Numbered from the stretch's first letter, positions 1-8,814 are shown. The stretch: 19,508 bases of DNA from Spirochaetota bacterium (GCA_029548715.1 JAKPMW010000340.1:1-19508), one strand, 5' to 3'. Program-made: numbers and translations. The notes: generated by a model from the letters alone, not told the origin.

Positions 1-21
1 AAATTCGAACATGCGTTTCAC
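1..21 (-). CDS. secE: Probable SecE preprotein translocase subunit, first 7 codons only
   Basis: Reading leftward, a GTG at 21-19 opens a frame that runs off the window edge and encodes MKRMFEF. It is preceded by a good ribosome binding site (GGAAGGTG on the minus strand) six bases upstream. Seven residues cannot identify a protein. The name rests on the common bacterial order rpmG, trnW, secE, nusG, rplK, which matches the two genes seen immediately upstream. SecE would be the small membrane subunit of the SecYEG channel. An in-frame ATG three codons later is an alternative start. Confidence 0.5.
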
Positions 22-135
22 GGTTATCACCTTCCATGATGGTACTGCGCCGGACGGCATGTGCCATACCGAAGCATCTTGGCATCCCCCAGTAAGCTAC
101 ACACAGGAGATCGGGTATGCCCATAAAAAAAGAAA

Positions 136-208
136 CGGGACAGGGAGGACTCGAACCCCCAGCCTAGTGATTTGGAGTCACCCGCTCTACCATTGGAGCT
201 ACTGTCCC
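136..208 (-). tRNA. trnW: tRNA-Trp (anticodon CCA)
   Basis: The minus strand folds as a complete 73-nt cloverleaf. The acceptor stem GGGACAG pairs with CTGTCCC, the T-arm carries GTTCGAGTC, and the anticodon loop CTCCAAA presents CCA. The discriminator base is G, as expected for bacterial tRNA-Trp. The 3' CCA is not encoded; the gene is followed by TTTCTTTTTTT. It lies between rpmG and the presumed secE, a conserved position for trnW. Confidence 0.97.
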
Positions 209-233
209 AGACCCGACCACAGCGTGAGCGGGG

Positions 234-395
234 TTATTTCACTTCCTTGTGCACCGTATGCTTGCGGTCCCACGGGCAAAACTTCGAGAGCTCAAGCTTT
301 TCGGAATGCAGCTTCTTGTTTTTTGTCAGGGAATAATTCCTCCGCTTGCACTCCTGACAGGCAAGCTGAATCTTCTCGCGTACTGACTTGGCCAT
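234..395 (-). CDS. rpmG: 50S ribosomal protein L33 (RpmG)
   Basis: This 53-residue protein begins MAKSVREKIQLACQEC and ends with the L33 signature RKHTVHKEVK, the usual length for bacterial L33, a small protein of the large ribosomal subunit. The ATG is preceded by GGGGAAGG (403-410) at good spacing. The first zinc knuckle is intact (C13 and C16), but the second reads FCPWDRKHT: C40 is present and the usual second cysteine is D43. This places it between the zinc-binding and zinc-free L33 forms. It is co-transcribed with trnT upstream and trnW downstream, the usual setting ahead of secE-nusG. Confidence 0.95.
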   Translation of the reverse strand: MAKSVREKIQLACQECKRRNYSLTKNKKLHSEKLELSKFCPWDRKHTVHKEVK

Positions 396-462
396 TTGGA
401 TACCTTCCCCGGATCACGTTCCGCCGCAAGCAGCGGCCGGATCACCATACTCAAAAAAAATG

Positions 463-535
463 AGCCCTCGACCAGAATTGAACTGGTGACCACTTGCTTA
501 CCATGCAAGTGCTCTACCGACTGAGCTACGAGGGC
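463..535 (-). tRNA. trnT: tRNA-Thr (anticodon GGU)
   Basis: The minus strand gives a full 73-nt cloverleaf. Acceptor GCCCTCG pairs with CGAGGGC, the D-loop region is AGCTCAGTCGGTAGAGC, and the anticodon stem CTTGC/GCAAG closes the loop ATGGTAA, which presents GGU. The T-arm is CCAGTTCAATTCTGG. The discriminator is U and CCA is not encoded. An uninterrupted run of eight T (460-453) follows two bases after the mature 3' end. It is the first gene after the promoter at 557-585. Confidence 0.97.
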
Positions 536-556
536 CTGCGCAGGTAACGCTGCGAA

Positions 557-585
557 AATATAGTGATCCGGCGGGCGTGCGGCAA
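557..585 (-). promoter_or_regulatory. sigma70-type promoter for the trnT-rpmG-trnW-secE transcript
   Basis: On the minus strand the -35 box TTGCCG (585-580) and the -10 box TATATT (562-557) are separated by exactly 17 bases. An A/T-rich stretch (AAAAATTT) lies directly upstream of the -35 box, resembling an UP element. The start point would be near 550, about 15 bases before the mature 5' end of tRNA-Thr. It fits an rRNA/tRNA-class promoter and lies in the gap after the SprA-like gene. Confidence 0.75.
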
Positions 586-611
586 ATTTTTCCCGCTTTT
601 TTCCTCGCCTG

Positions 612-3600
612 CTAAAAACGGATCTGCATCCGCAGCCCGACCTCAAAACCAAACGAGAGGCCGAAATCATCCTCGTTGAGGGCAAAGCCGTCCGATGAGG
701 GAACAACAAGGCGCCAGCGTTCAAACACGAAGGCCAGATGAAGCACACCGTTCCAGTTGCTGGTGAAGTCGTAATCAATCGAGTGCTTGAGCCTCAGGTA
801 AAAGGTCCGCTCAAAAAGCTCGCTGAAGACGTAGCGTCCCTCCCGATTGCGGTCATACTCGCTGGTCGCAAAGCGGATCAGGATCTCGTTCATGTGCTTC
901 CATTCGGTATCAATGGGTATCTTGAGACGGAATATCTCCAGGGTACCGGAATGCTTTGTGGGAAAGCCAATGTCAAACCGGATCCCGTGTTCCCATTTGA
1001 CCAGCCCGGGAATCTCGCTGATAGCCGGCGCCTTCCCCCCATCAAGTTCCTCAAGATCGCCAAACGAGTCACCCTGCCCCGCTCCGCTGTCCGGCCCCAG
1101 GCCCATGTAGACGTATCCTTCATCGGACGCGCTCAAAAGCTGACGGGAGCGCGAGCGTGAGACCTCCCATGCAATCGCCAGGGTGGTCGCCCTGTTCCAG
1201 TTGACATTGAAGCCAAGCGAACCCGCCAGGGTATCACTGACCTGCTTGGTATTGTAATCCCAGCTTCTTCCAATCTGCATCTTGAGGGCCAGGTCCTGCA
1301 CGCTCTTGCCCGGAGAGGATGTTTCATCAAAGAGCCAGAAACCCAGTTTCTTGAGGGGAAAATTTTTGTTGAACGAGAGCGTTCGCTGGCGGTTTTGCAC
1401 ATAGCTTGAGAGATTCCGGGCCGTATTCTGGGCCTCGGTCAGTTGCCACTCCGCCGGCAGGAAATCGGCAAAGAGGGTATCCCCGTAATCCATCCGCAGC
1501 GAGAGGGAGAGCCGGTGAGAAAGCGACAGGTACGAATTCCCGGCTCCGGCGAGGCGGGAAACATCTTCAAGCGCTGCGTGGCGACTCCCGAGGCCGAGGA
1601 CATCACTCCCGGAAAACGGTTGCGCAAAAAAGACACCGTCCAGCTCGCGCCAGATTGCAGACTCCCCGAGGGTTCCCGCGGTCTGCGAATACGAGAGATC
1701 GCGCGTCAGATCGAGGGACACGCTCCGGAGGGGAAACTCGGGAAAGGCAAGCACCAGCCCGTACTGACTCCTGGCAGTTGTCGTATCGTTATTGGCCTGG
1801 ACAAGATTGGTCTGACTCGCAGGGGAGAGCACACGGACAAAATTGGCGTCGCGGGCACTGCGCGAGAGGGATGCAGAGACGGAAAGAAATCCGAAATGAC
1901 GCAGGGATACCGCCAGATTCATCCCCTCCCCGATGGCTCCGATGTTGGTCCCCCCAACCGCGTCCTCTATCCGCCCCATCCCGGACAGGAGCGAACCGGT
2001 CCGCCCTGACCATGCCTCCAGCGGCCCCATGCTGTCATAGGCCTGAACCAGCGCCCGCATCCCCTCCCGCGAACGGGTGGCATCATAGCGCTCACGTTCG
2101 GCAAAGGCTGAAAGTGACACCTGGGCCTGCGAACGGTCCAGTCCCGCGATCTTTTCGGCCCCCCAGAGGAGGTTGATGCTTTCCTTCCGGTTCCAGGTTG
2201 CAGTAGCCGTCGTCGAGGCGTTGGTGTACCATGAACCCGAAAGGCCATTCGTCCTGTGGGACGCATCCGCAATAAACAGCGAATCACTGGCCACCCATTT
2301 CCATGAAAACCCCGCCGGGAGCCTGCCTGAAAGTGTCAACCCGGCGCTCTCACTGTACTGGTTTTTGAGAACATCGGATATCGTTTCGACAAGGTTGGTC
2401 GAACTGTCGATGGCATGCGTGAGGTTGCGCTGCACCGAGCGGGTATAGGTATGCTCGAGTGAAGGGAAGTATCCCCGGGGAATATTCCACCCGATGGTAT
2501 GCCTCCAGATCCGGTTGGTCGTCGCATACTGCAGGGTCAGCGGAGTCCTGGATTCATCCGAATCCGAACGCTTTGTCTCATCGGAGTACTGGACCGACAT
2601 GTTGAGCCCGCCAAGGAGCGAGAGTCTGGCGCTGGTATTGGCCGTCCGTGAAGCGATATCCTCGCCCTGCTGGCCGATCGAGCGGAATCCGGAAGTAATG
2701 GCATCCAGATCGAAGCGGGCCGATACCGGGCCAACCAGGGGGATACCCCAAAGCTCGACCAGAGGTTTGTCGGGACTGGCGATATCACCCCTCAGGCTGA
2801 AGGCTGTTCCACTTTTTGTAATATCATCAGCCAGATGCCCCTCATTGACCCAGAGCTCGCCCCGATTGTCGGGCTGCAGACTCCCCGTCGCATCGATCCC
2901 AACGGTCGCCCTTGTGACTTCACGCAGGTTGGGTTTTTTGGAACTCGTGGTTGCCCTTGCGATCACCTGTCCGTCCTTGCGGACGGCAAAACGGTCATCC
3001 GTCACACCAGGATCAATCTCAAACTCAAGCTTGTGCCACTTCTTCCGCCCCCCGCTGACCGCCTCGCTTGCCCTTTCAAGCAGGGCAAGCGGTATCCTCC
3101 ACTGGTAATAGCGGTCATCGCTGTTCCCGATGCGAAACACAAAGCTTTCGTTGGTATCTCCCTGCTTGTCCTTGACAAACATGTAGAGCACCATCTTGCG
3201 GTAGAAGGAAAAATCCATGGCTGTATTGTAAATCCTGGTCACCGAGCCAAAACTCCCGCTGCCTCCCGAATCCCTTGGCGTATTGGAAAGATTCCAGAGA
3301 AGCTGCAGGGCCTTTTCGTTAAACTCGCTCTCCTCGGTACTGGACATGGTTCCATGCAGGTCCTCAAAGTCATCCCGGTACTCGCGAAAGATCCTGTTGT
3401 CACGATACTCGCTGTTTTCCCTTGTCGAGATCACACTGGCCTGGAACACCGGCAGGGTCCGGTCGGAGACAGCCTTGTCATCAACACGCAGGACATCCCA
3501 GGTCGAACCCTTGAACCAGGCCCGGTCGACAAGGATCCGCCCTCTCTCGCCCCCGGCCCCGCTGATGGTGATCCTGATGGCATTGGCACGGGAGAGGATG

Positions 3601-6446
3601 GCCAGGTTGGACTGGGACATGTTTTGGATCCGGAAGGTCAGCTCCTGCCAGCCCCCTCCCTGGGAAATGCTGGCCTGGGAAGGCTCGGTAAACCCGGCCG
3701 AGGGAAAGAGGACACTCTCCTCGGTTGTTGAGAGCAGGCCATCCCCGTCAAGATCTTCACTGTCAACCACCCCGTTGCCGGCGTTTCTCCTTCCGCCCCC
3801 GCACCAGGTAGATTCAGCACCTGCAGGGGTAAAGGCCCAGCCCCCGCTTCCCACTGTCTCCTCGCGGTCAAACAACCCGTCACCGTCAGCGTCCTCATCA
3901 AGCCGGCCGATCTCAAAATGAATCTGCACCGCCGGGCCGGCCACGTCACCATAGAGCGGATTTCCGTTTCCATCATAGCCCCGCACTCCCTGATGCCGCA
4001 GCGAGAGAAGAAGCTGGCTGATACGCGAGAGATCCAGACCACCACTTCCGGCAATCGACGAAACCGCGTTGACCCAGGTCCGTCCGCCCGAGAGGTCGTA
4101 CTCGAACACGAGAGAGTTTTCGCTGATCTCGGACGTGCTCTCATTGCGTCCGCCGCCGGCCGTATAGGGACCGGGCTTGCGGCCGTATCCATATATCTGC
4201 GATGACGGCAGGCTCCAGTTATAGCTTTCGAGACTGTAATCGCCCGAGAGACCATAGTCCCGGTAATCACGGTACAGCAGCCGGCCCCGCCCGGCCTGGG
4301 AGAGCCCGCCCCCGACTGCCCGCGATGGAGACCCGGGCCACCACTTCTCTTCGGAGCGGGTAATCGCATAGCCAGTCACATCCGCTTCCATGTCGGCAAA
4401 GACCGCGCGGTCGACCCTATTCCGGTCATGGACCGAATATGCTGCCTCGGCCTCAAGCCGGACCCTCCATTCGGGACGCTTGACGCCAAAGAGCTTCATC
4501 AGGTCAATCCGGGCATCCTGGGCCAGAATCAGCTGCGAATCGGGCGTGGCAACGGGCTGGGGTGCCCCGGTCGGCTTCTGTCCTCCCGAATAAAACAGCG
4601 AGGTTCCGAATTCGAGCCCATCCGTCGGCCGGATATCAGCCCGGGTCCCAAACAGGGTTCGCTGGAGCGTATTGGCATAGGGCTTGTACTCGTAACTGAC
4701 CCGGACAGTGTCGCTCTCGCCCAGTGCGGCAAGAAAAACCAGCTCGCCGGTGGTGTAATCAATCCGGTAATCCCGCTCGCGGGTCTGGGCCGTCCCATTG
4801 AGATAGACCCGCTCACTCCCGGGCATGATGTTGTAGCGCAACTGGAATGAATCCACCCGATGCAGAAAGGTCATCGAGATCGAGTAGACCGAATCAGCAG
4901 GCTCGGGGTCGTTGGCTGAGTGGTACAGCACCTGGGGAACTCCCGGCTTGCCAGCAAACGGCTCAAGCGCTGCAAACTCGAGCATTCCGCTCTCTGGATT
5001 GAGTTGCCAGGCATCCGAGGCAAACTGGACATCAGGGCTTCGCACCCCGTCCGCCGTCGTCACAACCGACAACTCAAATCCCCGCGAGAGTTCGATATTC
5101 CTGTACCCAGTCAGGTAGAGGCCCTTGCGCTCGAAGCGGGAGGGATACCCCACCCGCTTGAGATAGACAAACGAGCGCCCCAGGTCATCCACCCGTTCCA
5201 GTCCGCTCCAGGGAGGCGCCGGATGGGCCAGTCCCGGCGTATCCGTCCCGTTGACCGTCCAGAGCGCAAGCAGATTCTGGTCGCGGGTCACAGCTTTGGA
5301 GAGGTCAAGCTGGCCTGTCGTCCCGTTGAAGGCGTAATCCTTCCCCTCAACAAGAACGGTATACAGCCCGCCCCCGATCAGGAGGCTCCCATTGGTCACC
5401 GTTGTCGTCAGGTAGAGCCTGAACGAATTCCGGTCGATGCCGCTATCAGGAATCCTGAAATAGCGGTGCTTGATCCAGGCGGTATCCCGGATCAGGATTT
5501 TTTGCTCGCTCCGCTGGCCGCGAAATTCCTTTGTCTCACTGACACCCTTGGTCAGCGAGAGAACAGCCTGCATCTTGAAGACCTCGCTCTCCAGTGCAGC
5601 CTTGACCCCAAACGCCGCCTTTGAACCACCCGAAAAGACAACGTACTTGCTGCCAGGAAGGGAGACATCTATGGTACCGGCCGCTATCTCCCTGAGGATC
5701 TCGTCCTTCGTGCCAGTATAGCGGATGTCGTAATCATTTTCGCGCCGTCTGGTGTTGTGGTTGATATTGACACTGATCCGGGGACCGATCGAGCCAACCA
5801 GATTGATGTCCAGATTTTGGGCCAGCCTGAAATCCCGCGCAACCTCGACCCGTTTGACGTATTTCCCCTCCTGGAGGTTCTGGTCCACACTGTCAAATCC
5901 CCAGAGGGCCTCGATCTCCTGCTGTCCCCTGAGCACAAGCCTGACATCACTGCTGATATCCCAGCGCCAGCCACCATCCCGGCCCCCGGTCCTGTTGTCG
6001 ATGATCTGCCGGTCTGTCTCACGGGCCTTTTCCCGAGCCAGACGCCAGCCCTGGAAAAGGTCATCCCTGTACCCGCTTCCGGTCTCACCGAAGGGGTCCT
6101 CAATCCGGGCAAGCAGCCTCTCGCGCAGCACGCGGATGCGCATGTTCCCGTCCAGCTCTTCAAGGAGAGCATCGGGACCAAAGAGGGAGAACCTGCCCGG
6201 TGCAGGATCAAGGGAAAAACCACGGTCCTCCATGCGGCGCACAAGGATGTCCAGCAGGCGGGTCTCACGCGCAAGGCTGCGGGTCGCATCGGCAATCCGG
6301 GCATCGAGCCCTTCGGGGAGCAAAAAATCCCCGGAAAAATCAGGGATGATATCTGCGCCAAGAGTGCCTGAACAGACGAGGAGACAAAAAAGCGCGGCTA
6401 CACACCTGCGCCGTCTGTACCCCGGTCTGTCCGGCAATACCCGCAT
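612..6446 (-). CDS. SprA-like giant outer-membrane beta-barrel protein
   Basis: This 1944-residue protein resembles SprA, the very large outer-membrane barrel of the Bacteroidota type IX secretion/gliding system. The match includes the N-terminal signature YTGTKDEILREIAAG (about 243-257) followed by FGVKAAL; repeated beta modules with RDYRIDYTTGELVF; a central segment with VFRIGNSDDRYYQWRIPL (about 1100); and the ending GELWVNEGHL (about 1195). A signal peptide is visible (RRRR, hydrophobic stretch, LGA|D, about 1-31). The chain ends in VGLRMQIRF, whose terminal Phe is the usual outer-membrane beta-signal. Two Asp-rich calcium-type loops occur (DADGDGLFD near 850, DLDGDGL near 897). The start chosen has SD AGGGAGG, although its spacing is long; an ATG at 6497 is the alternative. 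It follows flgJ closely and is the last gene of the flagellar cluster. Family membership is a recalled-motif judgement; function here is unknown. Confidence 0.85.
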   Translation of the reverse strand: MRVLPDRPGYRRRRCVAALFCLLVCSGTLGADIIPDFSGDFLLPEGLDARIADATRSLARETRLLDILVRRMEDRGFSLDPAPGRFSLFGPDALLEELDGNMRIRVLRERLLARIEDPFGETGSGYRDDLFQGWRLAREKARETDRQIIDNRTGGRDGGWRWDISSDVRLVLRGQQEIEALWGFDSVDQNLQEGKYVKRVEVARDFRLAQNLDINLVGSIGPRISVNINHNTRRRENDYDIRYTGTKDEILREIAAGTIDVSLPGSKYVVFSGGSKAAFGVKAALESEVFKMQAVLSLTKGVSETKEFRGQRSEQKILIRDTAWIKHRYFRIPDSGIDRNSFRLYLTTTVTNGSLLIGGGLYTVLVEGKDYAFNGTTGQLDLSKAVTRDQNLLALWTVNGTDTPGLAHPAPPWSGLERVDDLGRSFVYLKRVGYPSRFERKGLYLTGYRNIELSRGFELSVVTTADGVRSPDVQFASDAWQLNPESGMLEFAALEPFAGKPGVPQVLYHSANDPEPADSVYSISMTFLHRVDSFQLRYNIMPGSERVYLNGTAQTRERDYRIDYTTGELVFLAALGESDTVRVSYEYKPYANTLQRTLFGTRADIRPTDGLEFGTSLFYSGGQKPTGAPQPVATPDSQLILAQDARIDLMKLFGVKRPEWRVRLEAEAAYSVHDRNRVDRAVFADMEADVTGYAITRSEEKWWPGSPSRAVGGGLSQAGRGRLLYRDYRDYGLSGDYSLESYNWSLPSSQIYGYGRKPGPYTAGGGRNESTSEISENSLVFEYDLSGGRTWVNAVSSIAGSGGLDLSRISQLLLSLRHQGVRGYDGNGNPLYGDVAGPAVQIHFEIGRLDEDADGDGLFDREETVGSGGWAFTPAGAESTWCGGGRRNAGNGVVDSEDLDGDGLLSTTEESVLFPSAGFTEPSQASISQGGGWQELTFRIQNMSQSNLAILSRANAIRITISGAGGERGRILVDRAWFKGSTWDVLRVDDKAVSDRTLPVFQASVISTRENSEYRDNRIFREYRDDFEDLHGTMSSTEESEFNEKALQLLWNLSNTPRDSGGSGSFGSVTRIYNTAMDFSFYRKMVLYMFVKDKQGDTNESFVFRIGNSDDRYYQWRIPLALLERASEAVSGGRKKWHKLEFEIDPGVTDDRFAVRKDGQVIARATTSSKKPNLREVTRATVGIDATGSLQPDNRGELWVNEGHLADDITKSGTAFSLRGDIASPDKPLVELWGIPLVGPVSARFDLDAITSGFRSIGQQGEDIASRTANTSARLSLLGGLNMSVQYSDETKRSDSDESRTPLTLQYATTNRIWRHTIGWNIPRGYFPSLEHTYTRSVQRNLTHAIDSSTNLVETISDVLKNQYSESAGLTLSGRLPAGFSWKWVASDSLFIADASHRTNGLSGSWYTNASTTATATWNRKESINLLWGAEKIAGLDRSQAQVSLSAFAERERYDATRSREGMRALVQAYDSMGPLEAWSGRTGSLLSGMGRIEDAVGGTNIGAIGEGMNLAVSLRHFGFLSVSASLSRSARDANFVRVLSPASQTNLVQANNDTTTARSQYGLVLAFPEFPLRSVSLDLTRDLSYSQTAGTLGESAIWRELDGVFFAQPFSGSDVLGLGSRHAALEDVSRLAGAGNSYLSLSHRLSLSLRMDYGDTLFADFLPAEWQLTEAQNTARNLSSYVQNRQRTLSFNKNFPLKKLGFWLFDETSSPGKSVQDLALKMQIGRSWDYNTKQVSDTLAGSLGFNVNWNRATTLAIAWEVSRSRSRQLLSASDEGYVYMGLGPDSGAGQGDSFGDLEELDGGKAPAISEIPGLVKWEHGIRFDIGFPTKHSGTLEIFRLKIPIDTEWKHMNEILIRFATSEYDRNREGRYVFSELFERTFYLRLKHSIDYDFTSNWNGVLHLAFVFERWRLVVPSSDGFALNEDDFGLSFGFEVGLRMQIRF

Positions 6447-6501
6447 ACCGTCTGAAGACCTCCCTGCTCTCCGGTGGAACCGGCGTTCCCCGTACATGGG
6501 A

Positions 6502-6876
6502 TTACACCCACTTTTTCCCGCCAGTCAGCTGACTGTAGATGGTTTTTGCCAGGCCAAAGTCACCGTTACGGCTCATCCTGTCCGCATACTGATCGTAGAG
6601 CATATCCGTAAAAATTTCTTCCGCATGTCCGCCGTCGATAAACCCGGATTTGGCAACAGACTTGCGCATGACGGTCAGCATCTGTTTGACGAGGAGCCCC
6701 TCCATCTGCTGGCAGCTCTCCTTGAGCTTTTTGTCCTGGGCAGGGTCGCTGGCCAGGAGGCGGGCAAAGGGTGACGCACCGTTCTTTTGTTGTGAACTGC
6801 CGGCAGCCTTGAGCAGGGCCGGCGTCTCCCCGCCAGTCCGTGCAGCAAGCCTGGCCTGCTCTGTTATCCCGATCAT
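6502..6876 (-). CDS. flgJ: FlgJ-type rod-binding protein (no muramidase domain)
   Basis: This 124-residue protein matches the rod-binding domain of FlgJ, the capping/scaffold protein for flagellar rod assembly in the periplasm. The diagnostic part is residues about 55-118: MEGLLVKQMLTVMRKS, then GGHAEEIFTDMLYDQYADRM. The C-terminal peptidoglycan-hydrolase domain of enteric FlgJ (about 313 residues) is absent, as in spirochaetes and several other groups. No signal peptide is seen. The ATG follows AGGGGGGCGT, 13 bases after the flgI stop, and the SprA-like gene follows directly. A separate enzyme must open the cell wall for the rod. Confidence 0.9.
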   Translation of the reverse strand: MIGITEQARLAARTGGETPALLKAAGSSQQKNGASPFARLLASDPAQDKKLKESCQQMEGLLVKQMLTVMRKSVAKSGFIDGGHAEEIFTDMLYDQYADRMSRNGDFGLAKTIYSQLTGGKKWV

Positions 6877-6889
6877 ACGCCCCCCTGCC

Positions 6890-7894
6890 TTACATCACAA
6901 CGAGCCGCGCCTTGAGCGCACCCGATTTTTCGATTGCCTGAAGAATATTGATGATGTCGCTGGCCCGGGCCCCGATCTGGTTGAGCCCGTCCACCAGACT
7001 CTTGACGTCAGCCGACGACAGCATGAACGAGTTGCCGATTTTCGCATCGCTGTAATTCCCGACCGTGATCCTGATCCCGTTGTAGGCAACGGCCACCGTC
7101 CCGATACGGACGTTTTCGCCCATCACCACGGTCCCTGACTTTCCGTCAACGACCACCCGGGCCGGCGTATCACACTCGATCTCGATGGTTTCGAGAGTGG
7201 CGATAAACCCGACCGGATTATCCCTGAAATTCTCCGGGATTGTCACAAGAATACTGGTAGGGTCCTCAACCCGATAGACGAGACCGGCAAACTTTTTTGC
7301 CAGTGCCTTGCCGATGTTGTCCATCGTGGTAAAATCGCGGTCGTGGATACTGAGACGGACCGCATTGTTTTCATAAAACGTGGCCGGGACCGCCCGTTCG
7401 ACCAGGGCACCCTTGGGTATTCCTCCCGAGGCCATTGTGGTCTCCGAAGTCCCGCTGACCAGGACCTGTCCCTGGGCGACAGCATAGACCGAGCCATTGG
7501 CGGCCTTGAGCGGCGTCTGGAGGAGGATTCCTCCTGCCAGGGAACGGGCATCCGCCAGGCTGGCAACGGTCACATCAATCCGGTCTCCCTCACGCGAAAA
7601 GGGATTGATCGTAGCCGTCACGATCACCACGGCACTGTTGGCCGCCTGCATCTCCTGCTCGCCAAACGTGACGCCAAGATTTCCCAGAAGCGTCCGGATG
7701 GTCTGCCGGGTCAGGGCCGAGCGGGGCGAATCACCCTTGCCCCCCAGCCCGACAACAAGCCCGTATCCGATCAGCTGGTTATCCCGCATCCCCCGGACCG
7801 TCGCGATGTCCTTGATCCGGGCACTGACCGCCGAGACAAGGGGGGCAGCCAGAAGCAGCACCAGACAGGAACCGATCACAAAAAGTCTACCCAT
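6890..7894 (-). CDS. flgI: Flagellar P-ring protein FlgI
   Basis: This 334-residue protein has a signal peptide (MGRLFVIGSCLVLLLAAPLV, cleavage near VSA) followed by the highly conserved FlgI start ARIKDIATVRGMRDNQLIGY and GLVVGLGGKGDS. The C-terminal LVDGLNQIGARASDIINIL is also typical. FlgI polymerises around the rod in the periplasm to form the P-ring. I chose the second ATG (7894) because GGAAGG lies nine bases upstream; the ATG at 7900 sits too close to it. The gene overlaps the end of flgA by 8 bases, so the two are probably translationally coupled. No flgH (L-ring) gene accompanies it, which fits periplasmic flagella. Confidence 0.96.
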   Translation of the reverse strand: MGRLFVIGSCLVLLLAAPLVSAVSARIKDIATVRGMRDNQLIGYGLVVGLGGKGDSPRSALTRQTIRTLLGNLGVTFGEQEMQAANSAVVIVTATINPFSREGDRIDVTVASLADARSLAGGILLQTPLKAANGSVYAVAQGQVLVSGTSETTMASGGIPKGALVERAVPATFYENNAVRLSIHDRDFTTMDNIGKALAKKFAGLVYRVEDPTSILVTIPENFRDNPVGFIATLETIEIECDTPARVVVDGKSGTVVMGENVRIGTVAVAYNGIRITVGNYSDAKIGNSFMLSSADVKSLVDGLNQIGARASDIINILQAIEKSGALKARLVVM

Positions 7895-8810
7895 CCGCAT
7901 ACACCTTCCCGCTTTCTTCCCTGATCATGGCGCGAAACTCGCGTGCCGTATGGGGATTGCGCAGCCGGATCACATCACCTGCCCGGCCATCCTCAAGGAC
8001 CTCGGCCGGAGCCTCGATCAGTACCCCGCTGCGCCGCCAGACCACATCCACCCGCATTCCCCGGCGGACAATCAGCGGTCTTTCAAAAAGATCCTGCGTC
8101 AGGCGCGTCCCTCTTTTTATGTCGGCCAAAAGACGCCGCCCCTTGATCATTGCCGCTGTCACGTGAAGCGCCGGGTCACCAATGTCGTCCACCGGCTCAA
8201 GCCGCATATCCTCGGGCCCGGGGACTGTTCCCCCAAAGCAGTCCCGGGCAGCCACCAGCACCCGCCCCGGGACACGCAACTGCCCCCGGATCCCGATCGA
8301 GGCAAGATCGGTCCCATCGCGAACAAAGACGAGCCGGCCCTGCCAGGGCCCGCTTGTGACAGGCCCCTCCCCCGCTTCAAGCCGCATGCTGACGGCATTC
8401 CCCGCAAACTCCCGCGCAGCCGGAAGCAGCGCCAGGTCAAGTTCAAGGACCGCATCACTTCTGCGCCGCGCCAGCTCGCGCCGGACAAATCCGCTCATGT
8501 CCTCACGTCGCACAACCATGCTCGCCCGTCTGACCGTGACACTTGACCCGATCAGAAAAAACGGCTTGCCGGTGGCCTGACGGATGGCAGCTACCACCTC
8601 TCCGTAGCGGATAACCCGCTCAAGCTCCTCGCCCTCAAACCGGGCCACCACAACAGCGGACCACTCAGCGGCCCCGCCCGGTTCGGCGATATCTCCCAGG
8701 GTGATCCGTGCGCCTTCGATCCGGACAGACTCAAGAAGACGGATCTCAAGCGCATCAAGCCGCCCGCCGGCAAAAACCGCGATCATGAGTGCGAGAAAGA
8801 GCCGGGCCAT
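7887..8810 (-). CDS. flgA: FlgA, periplasmic chaperone for P-ring assembly
   Basis: This 307-residue protein has an N-terminal signal peptide (MARLFLALMIAVFAGGRLDA). Its C-terminal third is the SAF-type domain of FlgA: VTAAMIKGRRLLADIKRGT, then TQDLFERPLIVRRGMRVDVV and IRLRNPHTAREFRAMI (about 220-300). FlgA keeps FlgI subunits competent for P-ring formation in the periplasm. It is longer than enteric FlgA (about 220 residues) because of an extended N-terminal part (about 20-190) that I can describe only as beta-rich. The ATG follows AAGAGG that overlaps the flgG stop, four bases away. Confidence 0.92.
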   Translation of the reverse strand: MARLFLALMIAVFAGGRLDALEIRLLESVRIEGARITLGDIAEPGGAAEWSAVVVARFEGEELERVIRYGEVVAAIRQATGKPFFLIGSSVTVRRASMVVRREDMSGFVRRELARRRSDAVLELDLALLPAAREFAGNAVSMRLEAGEGPVTSGPWQGRLVFVRDGTDLASIGIRGQLRVPGRVLVAARDCFGGTVPGPEDMRLEPVDDIGDPALHVTAAMIKGRRLLADIKRGTRLTQDLFERPLIVRRGMRVDVVWRRSGVLIEAPAEVLEDGRAGDVIRLRNPHTAREFRAMIREESGKVYADG

Positions 8811-8814
8811 AGCC

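Noticed and set aside
541..611. Intrinsic terminator after the SprA-like gene
   Set aside because: GCGGG and CCCGC can pair over five bases, but the loop is long, no T-run follows, and the segment is better explained as the trnT promoter.
5752..6774. Plus-strand open frame of 340 codons opposite the SprA-like gene and flgJ
   Set aside because: Low-complexity Ser/Arg-rich composition and no family signal; it spans two genes on the other strand and is a shadow of their codon bias.
7497..8546. Plus-strand open frame of 349 codons opposite flgI and flgA
   Set aside because: It is rich in Pro, Arg and Ser, has no recognisable domain or ribosome binding site, and lies exactly opposite two well-supported genes. 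In GC-rich DNA such antisense frames are expected.
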